Source of the DNA: Delphinus delphis | Lineage: Eukaryota; Chordata; Mammalia; Artiodactyla; Delphinidae | Length of the DNA stretch: 64,000 bases | Reading direction: 5' to 3' | Assembly (NCBI RefSeq): GCF_949987515.2 | Contig: NC_082687.1 | Span: 114,681,838-114,745,837, forward strand | Shown: positions 35,909 to 47,986 of the stretch, piece by piece | Layout: each line of letters starts with the position of its first letter | How positions within the stretch are numbered: position 1 is the stretch's first letter | Program-made: the position numbers and the translations under genes | Notes under the pieces: generated by a model | Databases searched by the model: none | Told to the model about the DNA's origin: nothing | The model's input: only the letters and a program-made list of their open reading frames with translations

Positions 35909-36936
35909 TATAAATGATATTTTATTTTTATATATTGAGAACCTTTACATCATAAAGGTTTGCATCATATTTGATCTAGAATTAAACATATTAGGATGTT
36001 TTCTCTGACCTTTGGGTTTGATTAAATTCTGTCCAGAGGCAGGGTGGAAGACCTGTGGCTTTTCAGTTAATTATTTTTGGGGGTGTCAGCATATCACCCC
36101 TATAAGTAAGCCAGGTTGTTGGTGTCCAATTACTAACCATTTACCACAGGTGAAGGGGATGGGGGTTGTCCATTGAAAATTTATCAACATCTGGCAAGCT
36201 TAATTTTTGAAAGATACTATATATTAATCTAAGTATTATATATATTATTTGGTTCTAGTTATTTCACTCTATGATATATTACTTCCATTTTATAAAAGGA
36301 GAGCTTTGGGCCACCTCTTATTGGGTCCTGCATTAGTGTAGTCTAGCCTGCTCTAGTAGAGATTGAGTAGTACAGAATGCAAATTGCTTATTCCAGTTAC
36401 TGACTATGTTTTCTGTAATGCCCAATATAGAATGCAGAATATTTTATGCCCAATGCAGAATATTTTTTATTCTATGTACATTTAGCCTCAGACTGAGAGA
36501 GTTTTTAGTTCACAGCTTGGTGATGTGGAGCTCTTTCCATTGATAGGGTCACACACAAAGAGACAGAAAGCATGTTTAGCCAATACATTAAGTTCCTTAA
36601 AATCACTTTATGTACAGATAGTAACTGATAGTAGTGGTGTTTGAATTGTTTACTTGACGTGGTCAAATGCTTGATATTGTGAAATATTGAGTTGACGTTG
36701 TGAATGATCCCATTCAAAGCCCTTAGATGTTCTGGTTGGTAAATGAATGAAAGAATAAATATAGATACCTTAATAGGGGGAGTACTTTCATTATCCAAAT
36801 ATTTCTCACAACCTTTGTACTTTCTGTGTTTTACCATTGGGTAGAACCAATCTATTATATTTTCCTTCAAAACTGAAGTTGTACTTCTTTCTTCTTACCT
36901 CCTGATGCCTATACTTTAACTACCATTTTGGATGTT
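35909..36936. other. Unassigned sequence
   Basis: No gene or named repeat was recognised. A minus-strand frame of 121 codons at 36505-36870 has no identifiable domain and no supporting context. Confidence 0.5.
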
Positions 36937-36941
36937 TAGAC

Positions 36942-37150
36942 TTTTTTTTTTTTTTTTGGCGGTACGCGGACTTCTCACTGTTGTGGCCTCTCCCATTGCG
37001 GAGCACAGGCTCTGGACGAGCAGGCTCAGCGGCCATGGCTCACGGGCCCAGCTGCTCTGTGGCATGTGGGATCTTCCCGGACCGGGACACGAACCCATGT
37101 CCCCTGCATCGGCAGGCGGACTCCCAACCACTGCGCCACCAGGGAAGCCC
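36942..37150 (-). mobile_element. CHR-type tRNA-derived SINE
   Basis: Same family and orientation as the copy at 19536. The minus-strand head GGGCTTCCCTGGTGGCGCAG is at the right end, and the poly-A tract is the T-run at 36942-36957. The B box GGTTCGTGTCC complement is at about 37084-37094. The target duplication TAGAC plus a T-run is seen at 36937 and 37151. Confidence 0.95.
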
Positions 37151-37155
37151 TAGAC

Positions 37156-38197
37156 TTTTTTTTTTCTTTAGCAGTCTTTATCCTTTTTGTTTCAAGTGTG
37201 TCGTAGCTTTTTAAGTTGCTTGTTTTATTTCTTAAAAGATGAGATGTATAAAATGAGTAAAAGAGATGAAAAGAGGGACTGAAAGAGACTGATGCCAGGC
37301 AGAGTTTTTGAGGAAAGCATCAATTGTCATAGTGAGAGAAATGTAATTATAGAGGGAGTGAGGGAGTGATTTCAAGATTTTTGTTTGCTTGTGTTCTAAT
37401 TTCAGAAGAGTGTTTTCCTTAAAATTATGTTTTAAGAATTTAATTGCATGCTGAGTGTAGAGTAGGTTAGGAAGGAGAGACAGAAAATATAAAATGGCCA
37501 TGCACTGCAATTTCTACAATAGTCCAGGTGAAAAGCTGTGTGACTGATAATAATGGAAAGAAAGGATGGCTGGAGAAATACTCTGAAAAGTGTGTGTAGA
37601 GGTTGGACCTTAGGAGAAAATGATGAACATACACAGATGTTCACAAAATCTAAGCCAATTCTGCATTGATGAAATAATGAATAATGGGAAGGGATGCTAC
37701 TAAAGAAAACAAAAAGGAGTAGTTACTTTACGGATCATCTATTATTTATTTCTTAAGGGTAGTCTCAAAATTAAAGAAATTTTTCTATGAAAATTTATTT
37801 TATATTTTTTCTTATGCTTAAGATGATTAAACTTGTCCAGTGATCCATTGTAAATAGAAACTTTTGTGTCATTATACATGAAGAAGAATTCTGAGAATGA
37901 ATTAATATGCAAGCATCTAAATCATGCTGAGTGCCGATTCATATCTTGATAAATGATGTCAATTAGTTCCATTTAAATTATGTGTTCTATTCAAAAGGTA
38001 TATTTTATTGCCAGATCTCTGTCCTGTACCTTATATTTTTATGTACAAATGTCTACTTAACTTCATTTTGATATTATAAACATATCAAAAGATGTCAAAA
38101 ATCAAACCATTTATTCTCCCACCTCAATTATTCTTTTCTCGTGTGTTTTAGACTTGTAAACAGTACTCAGTTTCTCAGGCCAAAATATTAAACTAAC
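37156..38197. other. Unassigned AT-rich sequence
   Basis: No gene. The part from 37230 to 37700 is A/G-rich on the plus strand ('tagtccaggtgaaaagctg' near 37520) and may be a remnant of an ancient repeat, but I cannot assign a family. Confidence 0.5.
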
Positions 38198-39620
38198 TAT
38201 CCACTCCTTTTGAAGTATAGTTGATTTACTATATATATTAGTTTCATGTGTAAAGTATAGTGATTCAGTATTTTTACAGATTATTAAAAGTTATTGCAAG
38301 ATAGTGGCTATAATTTCTTGTGCTATACAATATATCCTTGTTGTTTATATATTTTATACATAGTAGTTTGTATCTTTTAATCTCATACTCCTAATTTTCC
38401 CCTCCACCCTTCCCTGTCCTCTTTGGTAACCACTAATTTGTTTTTTGTATCTGAGAGTTTATTTCTGTTTTGCATATACACTCATTTGTATTATTTTTTA
38501 GATTCCACATATAAGTGATAAACATACACTATCTGTTTTTGTCTGACTTATTTCACTAAGCATAATATCTTCTAGGTCCATCCATGTTGCTGCAAATGGC
38601 ATTATTTCATTCTTTTTTATGACTGAGTAATATTCCGTTGTGTTTATGTACCACATCTTTATTCTTCTGTGGATGCACATTTGGTTTGCCTTCATATCTT
38701 GGCTCTTGTAAATAGTGCTGCTGTGAACATTGGGGTGCGTGTATCTTTTTGAAATAGTGTTTTCATTTTTTCTGGATATATACCTGGGTGTGGAATTGCT
38801 GCATCATATGGTATTTTTAGTTTTTTGAGGAACCCGCATACTGTTTGTCACAGTGGCTACACCAATTTACATTCCCACCAACACTGGGGTGTTCTGTTTT
38901 CTCCACATCCTCTCTGACATTTGTTATTTGAATACTTTTTGATGATAGCCATTCTGTCAGGTGTGAGGTGATACCTCATTGTGATTTTGTTCTGCATTTC
39001 CCTGGTAACTAGTGATGTTGAGCATCTTTTCATGTGACTGTTAGCCAGCTGAGCCAGCTGTATGTCTACTTTAGAAAAATGTCTATTCAGGTCTTCTGCC
39101 CATTTTTTGATTGAGGTTTTTTTTTTTTTTTTTTTTTTTTTACTGTCACAAAAACAGACATTTAGATCAATGGAATAGAATAGAAATCCCAGAAATAAAC
39201 CCATGCACCTATGGTCAATTAATATACTACAAGAAGAGGTAAAAATGTACAATGGAGAAAAGACAGACTCTTCAACAAGTGGTTCTGGGAAAACTGGACA
39301 ACTACATGTAAAAGAATGAAACTAGAACACTACCTAACACCATACACAAAAATAAACTCAAAATGGATTAAAGACCTAAATGTAAGACCAGAAACCATAA
39401 AACTCCTAGAAGAGAATGTAGGCACAGCACTCTGACATAAACCAGAGCAATATTTTTTGGATCTAAGACAAAAGAAATAAAAAGAAAAATAAATAAATGG
39501 GGCCTAATTAAACTTAAAAGGTTTTACACAGCAAAGAAAACCAATGACAAAATGAAAAGGCATCCTATGGAATGGGAGAAAATATTTGCAAATGATATGA
39601 CCTACAAGGGGTTAATGCAA
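38198..39620 (-). mobile_element. L1 3' end with inverted 5' part (twin-priming structure)
   Basis: 38198-39116 is antisense L1: 3' UTR then the ORF2 end ('gcataatatcttctaggtcc', 'ttctgcccattttttgattgagg'). After a 24-base T run (39117-39140) the strand flips. 39141-39620 is sense ORF2 from just upstream ('actgtcacaaaaacagacatttagatcaatgg' to 'gacctacaaggggttaatg'). In the L1 consensus the two pieces are neighbours with a gap of only some tens of bases, the signature of an insertion whose 5' part was inverted during integration. Frames are broken. Confidence 0.85.
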
Positions 39621-42600
39621 AAACTATTAATAAATGAACAGTTCCATTCTTTCATACTGAACAACTAGTCCATAAATCCTAACTTCATAGTATACCCTAC
39701 ATCCACTAACTTCACATATCCTTCAAAATTACTACTCTAGTCCATCATCTTTTACCCAAATAAATTCAATAGTCTTTTATTCCTCATTAGACTCTTGTCT
39801 CTTATAGTTTATTCTACACAAAGAAGCAAATGTTTCTTTTAATATGGAATTCAGCACATGTCACTCTCATTAAAACTCTCCAGTGGCTTCCCATAACAAC
39901 TATAAGGTAGGACTGTTTGATAGAAACCCTTTGTTGTTTTAGTTTCTCTAACTTTATTGTTTTAGTTTCTCCAACTACAGTCCTTTTTGGATGTATTGTA
40001 GGATACAGACAATGATATGACAACTGGTACACATATCTCTGAGGAAGTATATACAATGGTATGATTAAAAGCAATTATCAGTATAACTTTTTTAGTGAGA
40101 TGCTTCATAAGCATTAAAAAATAAGACATATATTACATAAAGAGCAACTTTAAGTATGCATAATTTTTAAATCTTATGTTAAATTATTCAAAAGGATATA
40201 AATGTCCCACAGGAGTGCTAGTGCACAAATACATATTCTAAGATAGAAAATAGTACATAAAAATTTTCCTGGACCAAGGAAGCACTTTTTAAAAATCTGA
40301 ACGTTGTAGTACTTCATATAGCATATAACAAATTTGTAGAACTTAGTATACAAGGATGGTAGTAGAAATATAGGTGTTTATAAAAATAGTATAGATAATT
40401 TTTGAATGTCAGAGACAGGTATTAGTTATTAATAAAGTTAGAATATACCTACACTTTAAGATGAATGTTAGGAAGGCCAACATGACATTTTATAATGATG
40501 AAATCCTGGAACAGATGTAGTGTAGTTGTGATCATCAATTCCATGTCCCTAAAATCAAGGGGAAAGAGTCAATATTTGAGCAATAATTGAATGTAAACCA
40601 GTCCAGATTCTTTTTATATCCTGAAAGCAGCATTTTTGATTTTCATGAATGATTACACCTGGGAAATTGCACCTGCCTTATCTGCTTAACATTTTACTTG
40701 GGATAGATTTTCCCTTACAGAAAACAACCATTAAAATTGCTCTTCCCTCTGACAACATTTAAAAAATTGTCAAGAATGATATAGAAATACAGAAGGGCCT
40801 ACACCAAGTAATACATGAAAAACAGAGTCAAAATAATATATGTACATTGACAACAAGTGCATTGGTATACTCTACACCAAATAATGCAAGAGAGTTTACA
40901 GCTGGTGATGTTGAACTCATTTAGTTCCTGTGGATTTACTTTATTAGACCTTTTGAAGGCCCTAGAAATCTGCACTTTTAACAAAAGTCCCAGAAGATTG
41001 TAAGTTTTGATTGAAGGTATGCTTTGGAAAGCAATTTTAACCTTCCCATATTTTATGTCACATTACATATAAAATAAAATAAAATTATATCATATAATTG
41101 AACAAAAAGTAATTTATTAATACAGAGTATTAATGGATATCTAAATAAAATATTTTAAAATGAATAAAATCATATGTATATAGTTATATTCATAAAGAGA
41201 TGCATGCTAACCATGCTACACAACAATGAGAAACATTAATGGCAAATCAAAACAAAAATGAAGATAATCCTCTGACTTTCCATGTTTCATCAAGCATTGA
41301 GACCCGCCAATCTTTTAGTCTTTTTCTTGTATATTGTTCTGCATCCTCATTCTCTGCATCTGATTGGATACCTGGATTTTATTTCATTTTCTGTGTGACT
41401 TTCTCTACAGATATTTATCACTGGCTGCTGATTTAAGGATTGAACATCTTTAGAGTTGTCCATTGTTAGTACTTATGTAAGAGTGAGAAATTTCTCACTC
41501 AAGAGAGTATTATTTATTTTCTCTTTGAAAGAAAATGGGAGCATAAAAATTTAAGAAGAGGCACAACTACACTAGGTTACAGATAAAAATTGTTAAAATA
41601 ATTGAGAACCTTGGTAATTTACAGTCATGATACTGTTGCAACTTTTGGTGCTTACATCAGAGTAGAGTAGAATCATTTGCTTTTATCATTGAAACAAACA
41701 AATTAAAAGGGAAGAAGGTATAGTTACCTTGTCCTCTGTTCTCCTTGAGTATGAATATCCTGAGATCAGTGACTATTTATTAGCCATTTCTTTATTTTTA
41801 AATACCTCAAATATTTTGATTAAATAAATGAAAAAAAAATATTACTTCCTCGTGGCCACCAATGTTAGATGTGTTTAGTTATTACAGCAATGTCAGATAA
41901 AATGATAAGTATGTTCTACAGAATAAAGGTGGCATCTTAGTGATTTTAAAAATGCATATTTACATTTGCAGTGATAGACCTATTGGAAACAGCAAGCCCA
42001 GTTTTCTGTGAAAATGAAACATTCAGTAGGAAAAGTTTATTAAAGAATTTAGTTGACAGATTACTTTTATAACATTTGTTCTTTGTGAGAAACATTTATA
42101 TGGCTATGTTTCTAAAATCTATAAACTGATATTCTCACACCCAATTAAAATGAGCAAGACAGATTGGTTTCTGTACACAATAGCATTTTTATGGGCTCTC
42201 ATTTCTTCATAGACCACTTAGCTGTAAATAATCCGTGCAAATAGCAATTAGACCTTTCCTGGTTTATGCATATAAACATAATGGTTACTCAAAGAATACG
42301 GAAATGTTTCAAGCAATTTTCTGTATAAAATATGCATGTTTAAAACCATATGTTTGAAAGGCTTAGTAAATGGTATTGAAATGAACTACAAGAGAATTAA
42401 CTCATAATGGTGAATTTCCGTAGGTATCTTTCTCGTGCAGAATCAGGTCATTAACCTCCACATATTGTAGCAGACAAGACAAAAAACTTTTCAATTTTCT
42501 GTTATTATCTTGAAGAATTATATTGTTAAATGTTTAAAGTTTTTCTTCTTAGTTATGAATAAGGGATGTGTAAAAAAGATGTTCTCTTAACCACAGTGTG

Positions 42601-43470
42601 GTTATAGAAATTAACATTGATACAGTACTAGTATCTCATTTGATGACCCGATTAAAATTTTAACCATTGTCCCACTAGCATTATTTACAGAAAAAAATAT
42701 CTGGTCCTGCATACAATCCAGAATTTTACCTTGAATTTAATTATGTTTTATGTTAATATGTTCTGATAGTTCCTCAGTATTTTCTTCTCTTCAATATCAT
42801 TTATATTTTGTGGGATGTCCTTCAATTTATGTTTGTCTGATGATTCTTTATGCTTAGGTTCAGGTTAGGCATTTCTGACAGGAATACCAAAGATGTAATG
42901 TTTTATCCTTTTATGAACATGATCACAGGGAGAACATAAATTCTATATATGTTCTAATACTGGTGATAACTTAGTTTACATGTTGCCTTTCTAACTTCTG
43001 CTTTGTAATGTTTCTGTCTTTCTAACTAGTAAGTCTTTTTGGTAGGTACTGTCCTGAAAATATAACCAAGATTCAAGCTTTATTTTGGCCTTGCAAGGGA
43101 GCATCAACAAATATGTCTAGGATGATTTTATGTCCCTTGTACAATTAACCACAAAGACATTAAGACTTATGCTGGGTAGACTGAGGTGCAGAGTTAGCAC
43201 AGCAAGTGATCTTCCGTAACAGGAGTACAGGCAGAATTTGATGACAGATACAGGTGAGTTGGAATATTTTCTGGAAGAAAATGAGTCTCTTTCTTCTGTT
43301 AGTCTCTGTATTTTCTGTAAAATAGATGGCAGCTTGATTAAAGAGTAGAGATGTCAGAGATTTGATGAGAAAATGGTCATCCTAGAGATTTTTGAGAGTT
43401 CATTGATTAGAGAAAAATTAATAGGACTGCCTAGAAGAAATTGAGATGGATAAGCATCTCAGTTCACTTA
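39621..43470. other. Unassigned AT-rich sequence
   Basis: No gene seen. A patch near 39850-39910 ('cattaaaactctccagtggcttcccataac') resembles a phrase common in an ancient mammalian repeat that I cannot name with confidence. The remainder is AT-rich with short chance frames. Confidence 0.5.
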
Positions 43471-43620
43471 GAATAAAGTTTTTCTAGAATAAAGAATAAA
43501 GTTTTTCTAGAATAAAGAATAAAGTTTTCTAGAATAAAGAATAAAGTTTTCTAGAATAAAGAATAAAGTTTTTCTAGAATAAAGAATAAAGTTATTCTAA
43601 GTTCACTTAGAATAAATATT
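43471..43620. repeat. Minisatellite, about 22-23-bp unit
   Basis: About five copies of GAATAAAGTTTTTCTA-type units (AGAATAAAGAATAAAGTTTTTCT), some with one T fewer. GTTCACTTAGAATAAA occurs at both the left border (43462-43477) and the right border (43600-43615), so the array looks like an expansion between two copies of the same short sequence. Confidence 0.92.
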
Positions 43621-43676
43621 TTTTCTCTAGTCACATTTTTCTCCTTGGGTGCGTTTACTGAGTATGGAATGATCTA

Positions 43677-43896
43677 TAGTTGAACCTTGAACCACACGGG
43701 TTTGAACTGCGAGGGTCCATTCATGCATGGATTTTTCAATAGTAATTACAGTACTACATGATTCATGGTTGGCTGAAACCACGAATGTGGAATCTGGGAT
43801 ATGAAGGGCCCACTATGGGACTTGGCTATCCATTGATGTTGTATCCCTGGCGAGTCCTGGAATCAGTCAATCCCCTGTGGATACTGAGGATGACTG
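43677..43896. mobile_element. Small Tigger-group element with TA flanks
   Basis: It starts TAGTTGAACCTTGAACCACA and ends GGATACTGAGGATGACTG. TA dinucleotides lie at 43675-43676 and 43897-43898. The left end resembles MER8-type Tigger derivatives; the right end resembles the MER2-type end. The 220-bp unit has no coding capacity. Confidence 0.75.
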
Positions 43897-44149
43897 TAAT
43901 TTCAACCAGAGATAGAAATTTGACAGCCAAGTTTTAAAAACGTAGAGAGGAACAAGAGAATAATGAGAAAGGGAGGAAAAGATACGTGTAGTAAAGTTTA
44001 TTGGTAGTGTCAATAAATTTGATGAAAGTAGTGGTGGCATGATAATCCAGAGTGAGAATACAGGAATAAGTCATTTTGAAAAATGGAAGGTAATTAGTAG
44101 TGAAATGTTTAAAATAATAATCTTGGAGGTGATTGAGTTGTTGATAGCA

Positions 44150-44174
44150 AACACACACACACACACACACACAC
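44150..44174. repeat. (AC)n microsatellite
   Basis: About 12 uninterrupted AC units followed by ACATACAT. A short hairpin (arms ATTTGGTTATA at 44184-44194 and its complement at 44199-44209) lies just right of it. Confidence 0.93.
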
Positions 44175-44216
44175 ATACATATAATTTGGTTATAATTATA
44201 TAACCAAATACAACAA

Positions 44217-44370
44217 TCTCATTTGTCATAGCCCTTACTCCATCTTGTGGTCAGTGGAATAAAGGAAAATACTAATATTTGATAGGACTTCAGGAGCAGC
44301 ACTGTGCTGAAGGTATAACCAAACTTATTATGCTGTTATTCTCATTTGTCATAGCCCTTACTCCATCTTG
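44217..44370. repeat. 31-bp direct repeat, 123 bp apart
   Basis: The same 31 bases, beginning TCTCATTTGTCATAGCCC, occur at 44217-44247 and 44340-44370 without a mismatch. The intervening 92 bases are not a recognised element. It could be a partial tandem duplication or the flanks of an unrecognised insertion. Confidence 0.9.
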
Positions 44371-45736
44371 ATAGAATATTTGTTGAAAGTCTTCTGTTTG
44401 GAACAAGGAAAAATTCTTTTGCTACTATGTAGCTTGAAGATAGTCACCCCTGCTAAAGCTAGCAGCAGTCTGTTCATCCCTTGGCCACTGTTCTTTCTCC
44501 CATCCCACATCGACATAATAATAGTATTGCACTATTGCCATTCTGAATACAATAACCTATAAATCTAAAAGAGAGATATTTAAAAATGCTAATAATTTAG
44601 AGAATATATAGTAAATAAAATGAGTTATTTTAATGACTTACTATAATTGTCAAAATTCAGTTGCACTGTGTGAAATATATGAAGGAGGAATGGGAGGAGA
44701 AAAATAATGTATCTGTACTAATGCATCTTAGTGAAGATTACTACTGTTCATCAATAGCAGCATGGAGAATTGGAATTGTGGACTACTAGGTAGCAATGCA
44801 AGAATAATCTACAGCTATATTCACAACATGGATAAACGTCACAAACTTTCATAAGGAAAAGTACACAAGTCATAAGATGCAGCCTGGTGAATTATTATGC
44901 AATGATCTCACAGATCAAGAAGTAATAAGTATAAAAGATAATAGAATTAGCTCAAATTAAATCTGCAATGAAATAACACATTTTCCCAATGATATCAGAA
45001 AGACAGAGACAGTTGATGAAGACAAAGTTGGGGAGATAGGTAATCTCACATAATTTATTTGGAGATATATTTTGTTTAAATGAATGATAATGAGTACGCT
45101 AGTCACTAGCTACCAATTCTTTAAAGGCTACTAGCCTAAGACTCAGCAAACCCATTTCTGGAAAAGTATCTTATATTTCCACATGTAAATTATGTAATAG
45201 CAAAGTGTAAAACAAACTTCATATCCATTTATAGTGTGATAATTGAATAAATCATCACATGTGCATTGAAAATCAAATGACTCAAGATACACATATAAAA
45301 CATGAATACTTTGTACTTTATAAAATATATATAGCATATTGAAGTGAATTGTGTTGTACTCTTTGAAATTTGATGGATTATGTATTATTGTTTCCTTGTT
45401 CAGTAATGGATGATTTAACTCGCTTTTTCTTTATTTCCAAAGAGCGTGCTGTTGGATTTGTCAAATCATTAATTTTTATCTATCCTAATGTATTAATGTA
45501 TTTTATGTAGGTACTCCCTTTCTTTTGTTTAGGTTAATACCTCATTTATACCTTTCCTCCAATTTTCTGAGTTGTCTATTAATTTTCTTTATTTCATATT
45601 CAACACTTATATGAATTTGTCTAAGTCCAATTTAATCATATTGCATAAATTTATATGTATATAAATATAATTTTCATCACAGTAAGTTTTCAAAATAATC
45701 TTATATCTAATTTGATATCACCTTTAATCTACAATT
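44371..45736. other. Unassigned AT-rich sequence
   Basis: No gene or recognisable repeat. The frames at 44368-44562 and 45143-45337 are short and without motifs. Confidence 0.6.
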
Positions 45737-45933
45737 CTTGAGTCAAAAAACTATGACAAGTCAAATCTGGCCCATTGTGGGCCAAATACAGTCATTCTGG
45801 TTTGGTTATGCGTTGTCCCTGGCTGCACTCATGCTACCATTGCAGAAAGGAGTAGTTACAACAGAGACTTTATGGCGCTCAAGCTGAAGTGTTTACTCTC
45901 TGGTTCTATACAGGAAAAGTTTGCCAATACTTG
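45737..45933 (-). mobile_element. Non-autonomous hAT-Charlie element, MER1-like
   Basis: The left end CTTGAGTCAAAAAACTA and right end AGTTTGCCAATACTTG are degraded MER1/Charlie3 ends. Internal 'ggcccattgtgggcc' and 'gtccctggctgcactcatgctaccattgcag' fit the reverse orientation. The 8-bp duplication is no longer recognisable. No coding capacity. Confidence 0.75.
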
Positions 45934-46354
45934 AATATGAGAAAATATCAGTATTGGTAAAAATCCTTTATAGTTATGAAAAACATTCTTTCAGCTTCTT
46001 CAAGACCTATTTCTTAACACAATAAAAAAAACTTAAAGGAGATATTGCAATTATTGAATTTAGAGTAACTTTTATATAACAAAGGAGTAGAAAAGAATTC
46101 AGTTTTTTTTTGTTGTTGGGGAATTTTTTACCAGCTTCTTTGGGATATAACTGACATATAGCATTGTATAAGCTGCAGGCACACAACAGGTTGATGTGTT
46201 GATTTTATACACTTATATATTGCAAAATGATTACCACTACAGTTAGCTAATATTTACATCATGTCACGTAATTATCATTTCTTTTTTGTGGTGAGAACAT
46301 TTAAGATCTGATCTCTTAGGAATTTTCAAATGTATAATACAGTGTTTTTAACTA

Positions 46355-46587
46355 CAGTTGACCCTTGAACAAGACAGATTTGAACTCCATGGGTCCCCTT
46401 ATACTTGGATTTTTTCAACAGTAAATATTACAGTAGTACATGATCCTTGGTTGGTTGAATCTAAGGATGCAGAACTGAAAATATGGGGGAACCAAAAATA
46501 TGGAGGGTCAACTATAAGTTATATACAGATTTTCAACTGTGCAGAGGGCCGGCACCCCTAACCCCCATGTTATTCAAGGGTCAACTG
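46355..46587. mobile_element. Small Tigger-group element (MER8-like) inserted in L1
   Basis: The 233-bp unit starts CAGTTGACCCTTGAACAAGA and ends TTCAAGGGTCAACTG, nearly perfect inverted repeats. TA target duplications lie at 46353-46354 and 46588-46589. The L1 sequence resumes directly on the other side. It has no transposase; a Tigger-type enzyme would have moved it. Confidence 0.93.
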
Positions 46588-46883
46588 TACAATTATTATC
46601 CTGTACATCAGATCCCCAGAATGTATTCATCTTATAGCTGGAAGTTTGTACTCTTTGACCAACATCTCCATTTTTTGCCTCTAGCACCACCATTCTACTC
46701 TGTCTCTATGAGTTCAGCATTTTTAAGTTCCACATGTAAGTGATACCATAAAGTATTTGTCTTTATTTGTCTGGCTTATTTCATTCACTAAGCATATTGC
46801 CCCTCAGGGTCCATCCCATGTAGTCACAAACAGCAGGATATCCCTTTTCGTGGCTGAATGCTATGTATATGTATGTATATATA

Positions 46884-46919
46884 GAAAAAAGGGAACATAT
46901 ATATATGTTCCCTTTTTTC
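46884..46919. repeat. Perfect 36-bp palindrome
   Basis: The left arm GAAAAAAGGGAACATATA is followed immediately by its exact reverse complement, with no spacer. The centre is an alternating AT run. It lies inside antisense L1. Confidence 0.95.
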
Positions 46920-47205
46920 CACATCCTCACTGATACTTGTTTTCTCTTGACTTTTTTATGACCACCATTCTAACATGTGTGAGGTGAGATCTCACTATGG
47001 GTTTCCCTAATGATTAGTGATGTTGAGCACATTTTCACATACCTGTTCTTTCTTCTCAAGATTGCTTTGGCTATTTGGGATCTTTTGTGGTTCCATACTA
47101 ATTTTAGGATTTTTTTTTTCTATATCTGTGAAATATACCATTGGAATTTTGATAGGAATTCAATTGAATCTATAGATCACTTTGGGTAGTATGGGCATTT
47201 AAATT

Positions 47206-47986
47206 GCAAGGAGAATAAAACATGAAATTGACTATCAAGAGACCTAGTTTGTAATTTGGAAAAAAGTTTTAATTGAGAAATATTAGCCTTTTTAGGACTC
47301 TTTTTCTTCTATAATTTAAAATAGAGTAAAATTTAAAATAGAGAGTTTTGAGTTTGAGAACCTTTGGAGTTCTTGAACCAACTGCATTAGTGTCAACTGA
47401 GAGCATGCAAGAAATGCACATTTTTGGACCCTACTCCAATTCAACTGAAATAGCATTACAGGGGTGATGCCCCAAAATCTGTATCTGTATTTTAGCAACT
47501 CCTTGGTGATTCTTAGGTTGCTAAAATGTGAAAAGAACTAAATAAAATAATTCCAAAATTTATATATAGTAGGTAATATATATAATAGATAACATACATA
47601 TATATGTATAAATATATACAAATATAGTACATACACAAATATATATACTATATATGTTTACAAATATATAGTATTATACTATATATAGTATATATACAAA
47701 TATAGTATATATCTTACATACTAGGTATATATAGTATATATACAAATATAACATGTAGTATATCTTATAACATCATAAAAGGAATGAAGAGTTTATTATG
47801 TTTACTTAAATTTCTTAACTTTCTTACTGATGTTCTAAAATGTTGATAAATATTCTATAATTTATTTTGCTGATCATTTTAATTCTATGAGTTATATATT
47901 AATGAAACAAGAAAATATAACCAACATTCCCTATAAATGTTATTAGTGGTACCTAACCAGAAACATGTCTCCAACATAAAAGCAAA
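47206..47986. other. Unassigned sequence with AT-rich repeat array
   Basis: 47560-47770 is almost pure A/T with recurring TATATACAAATATAGTATATAT-like phrases, a degenerate AT microsatellite. The rest shows no gene or named repeat. Confidence 0.7.

Larger units (their letters stand above)
46120..47205 (-). mobile_element. L1 3' portion, antisense, interrupted
   Basis: Starts with the complement of an L1 3' UTR ('ccagcttctttgggatataactgacat') and continues through the ORF2 end. It is split at 46355-46587 by a small Tigger-group element and carries a perfect palindrome at 46884-46919. The last part from about 47040 ('gattgctttggctatttgggatc') is ORF2 from further upstream, so an internal deletion lies around 47035. 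Confidence 0.85.

Noticed and set aside
36505..36870. 121-codon minus-strand frame
   Set aside because: No domain, no codon pattern or splice context, in AT-rich DNA.
38857..39252. 131-codon minus-strand frame
   Set aside because: It is assembled from L1 ORF2 remnants and a poly-Lys run from the T tract at an inversion junction.
43471..43620. CRISPR array
   Set aside because: Units are contiguous without unique spacers, in a mammalian context; it is a minisatellite.
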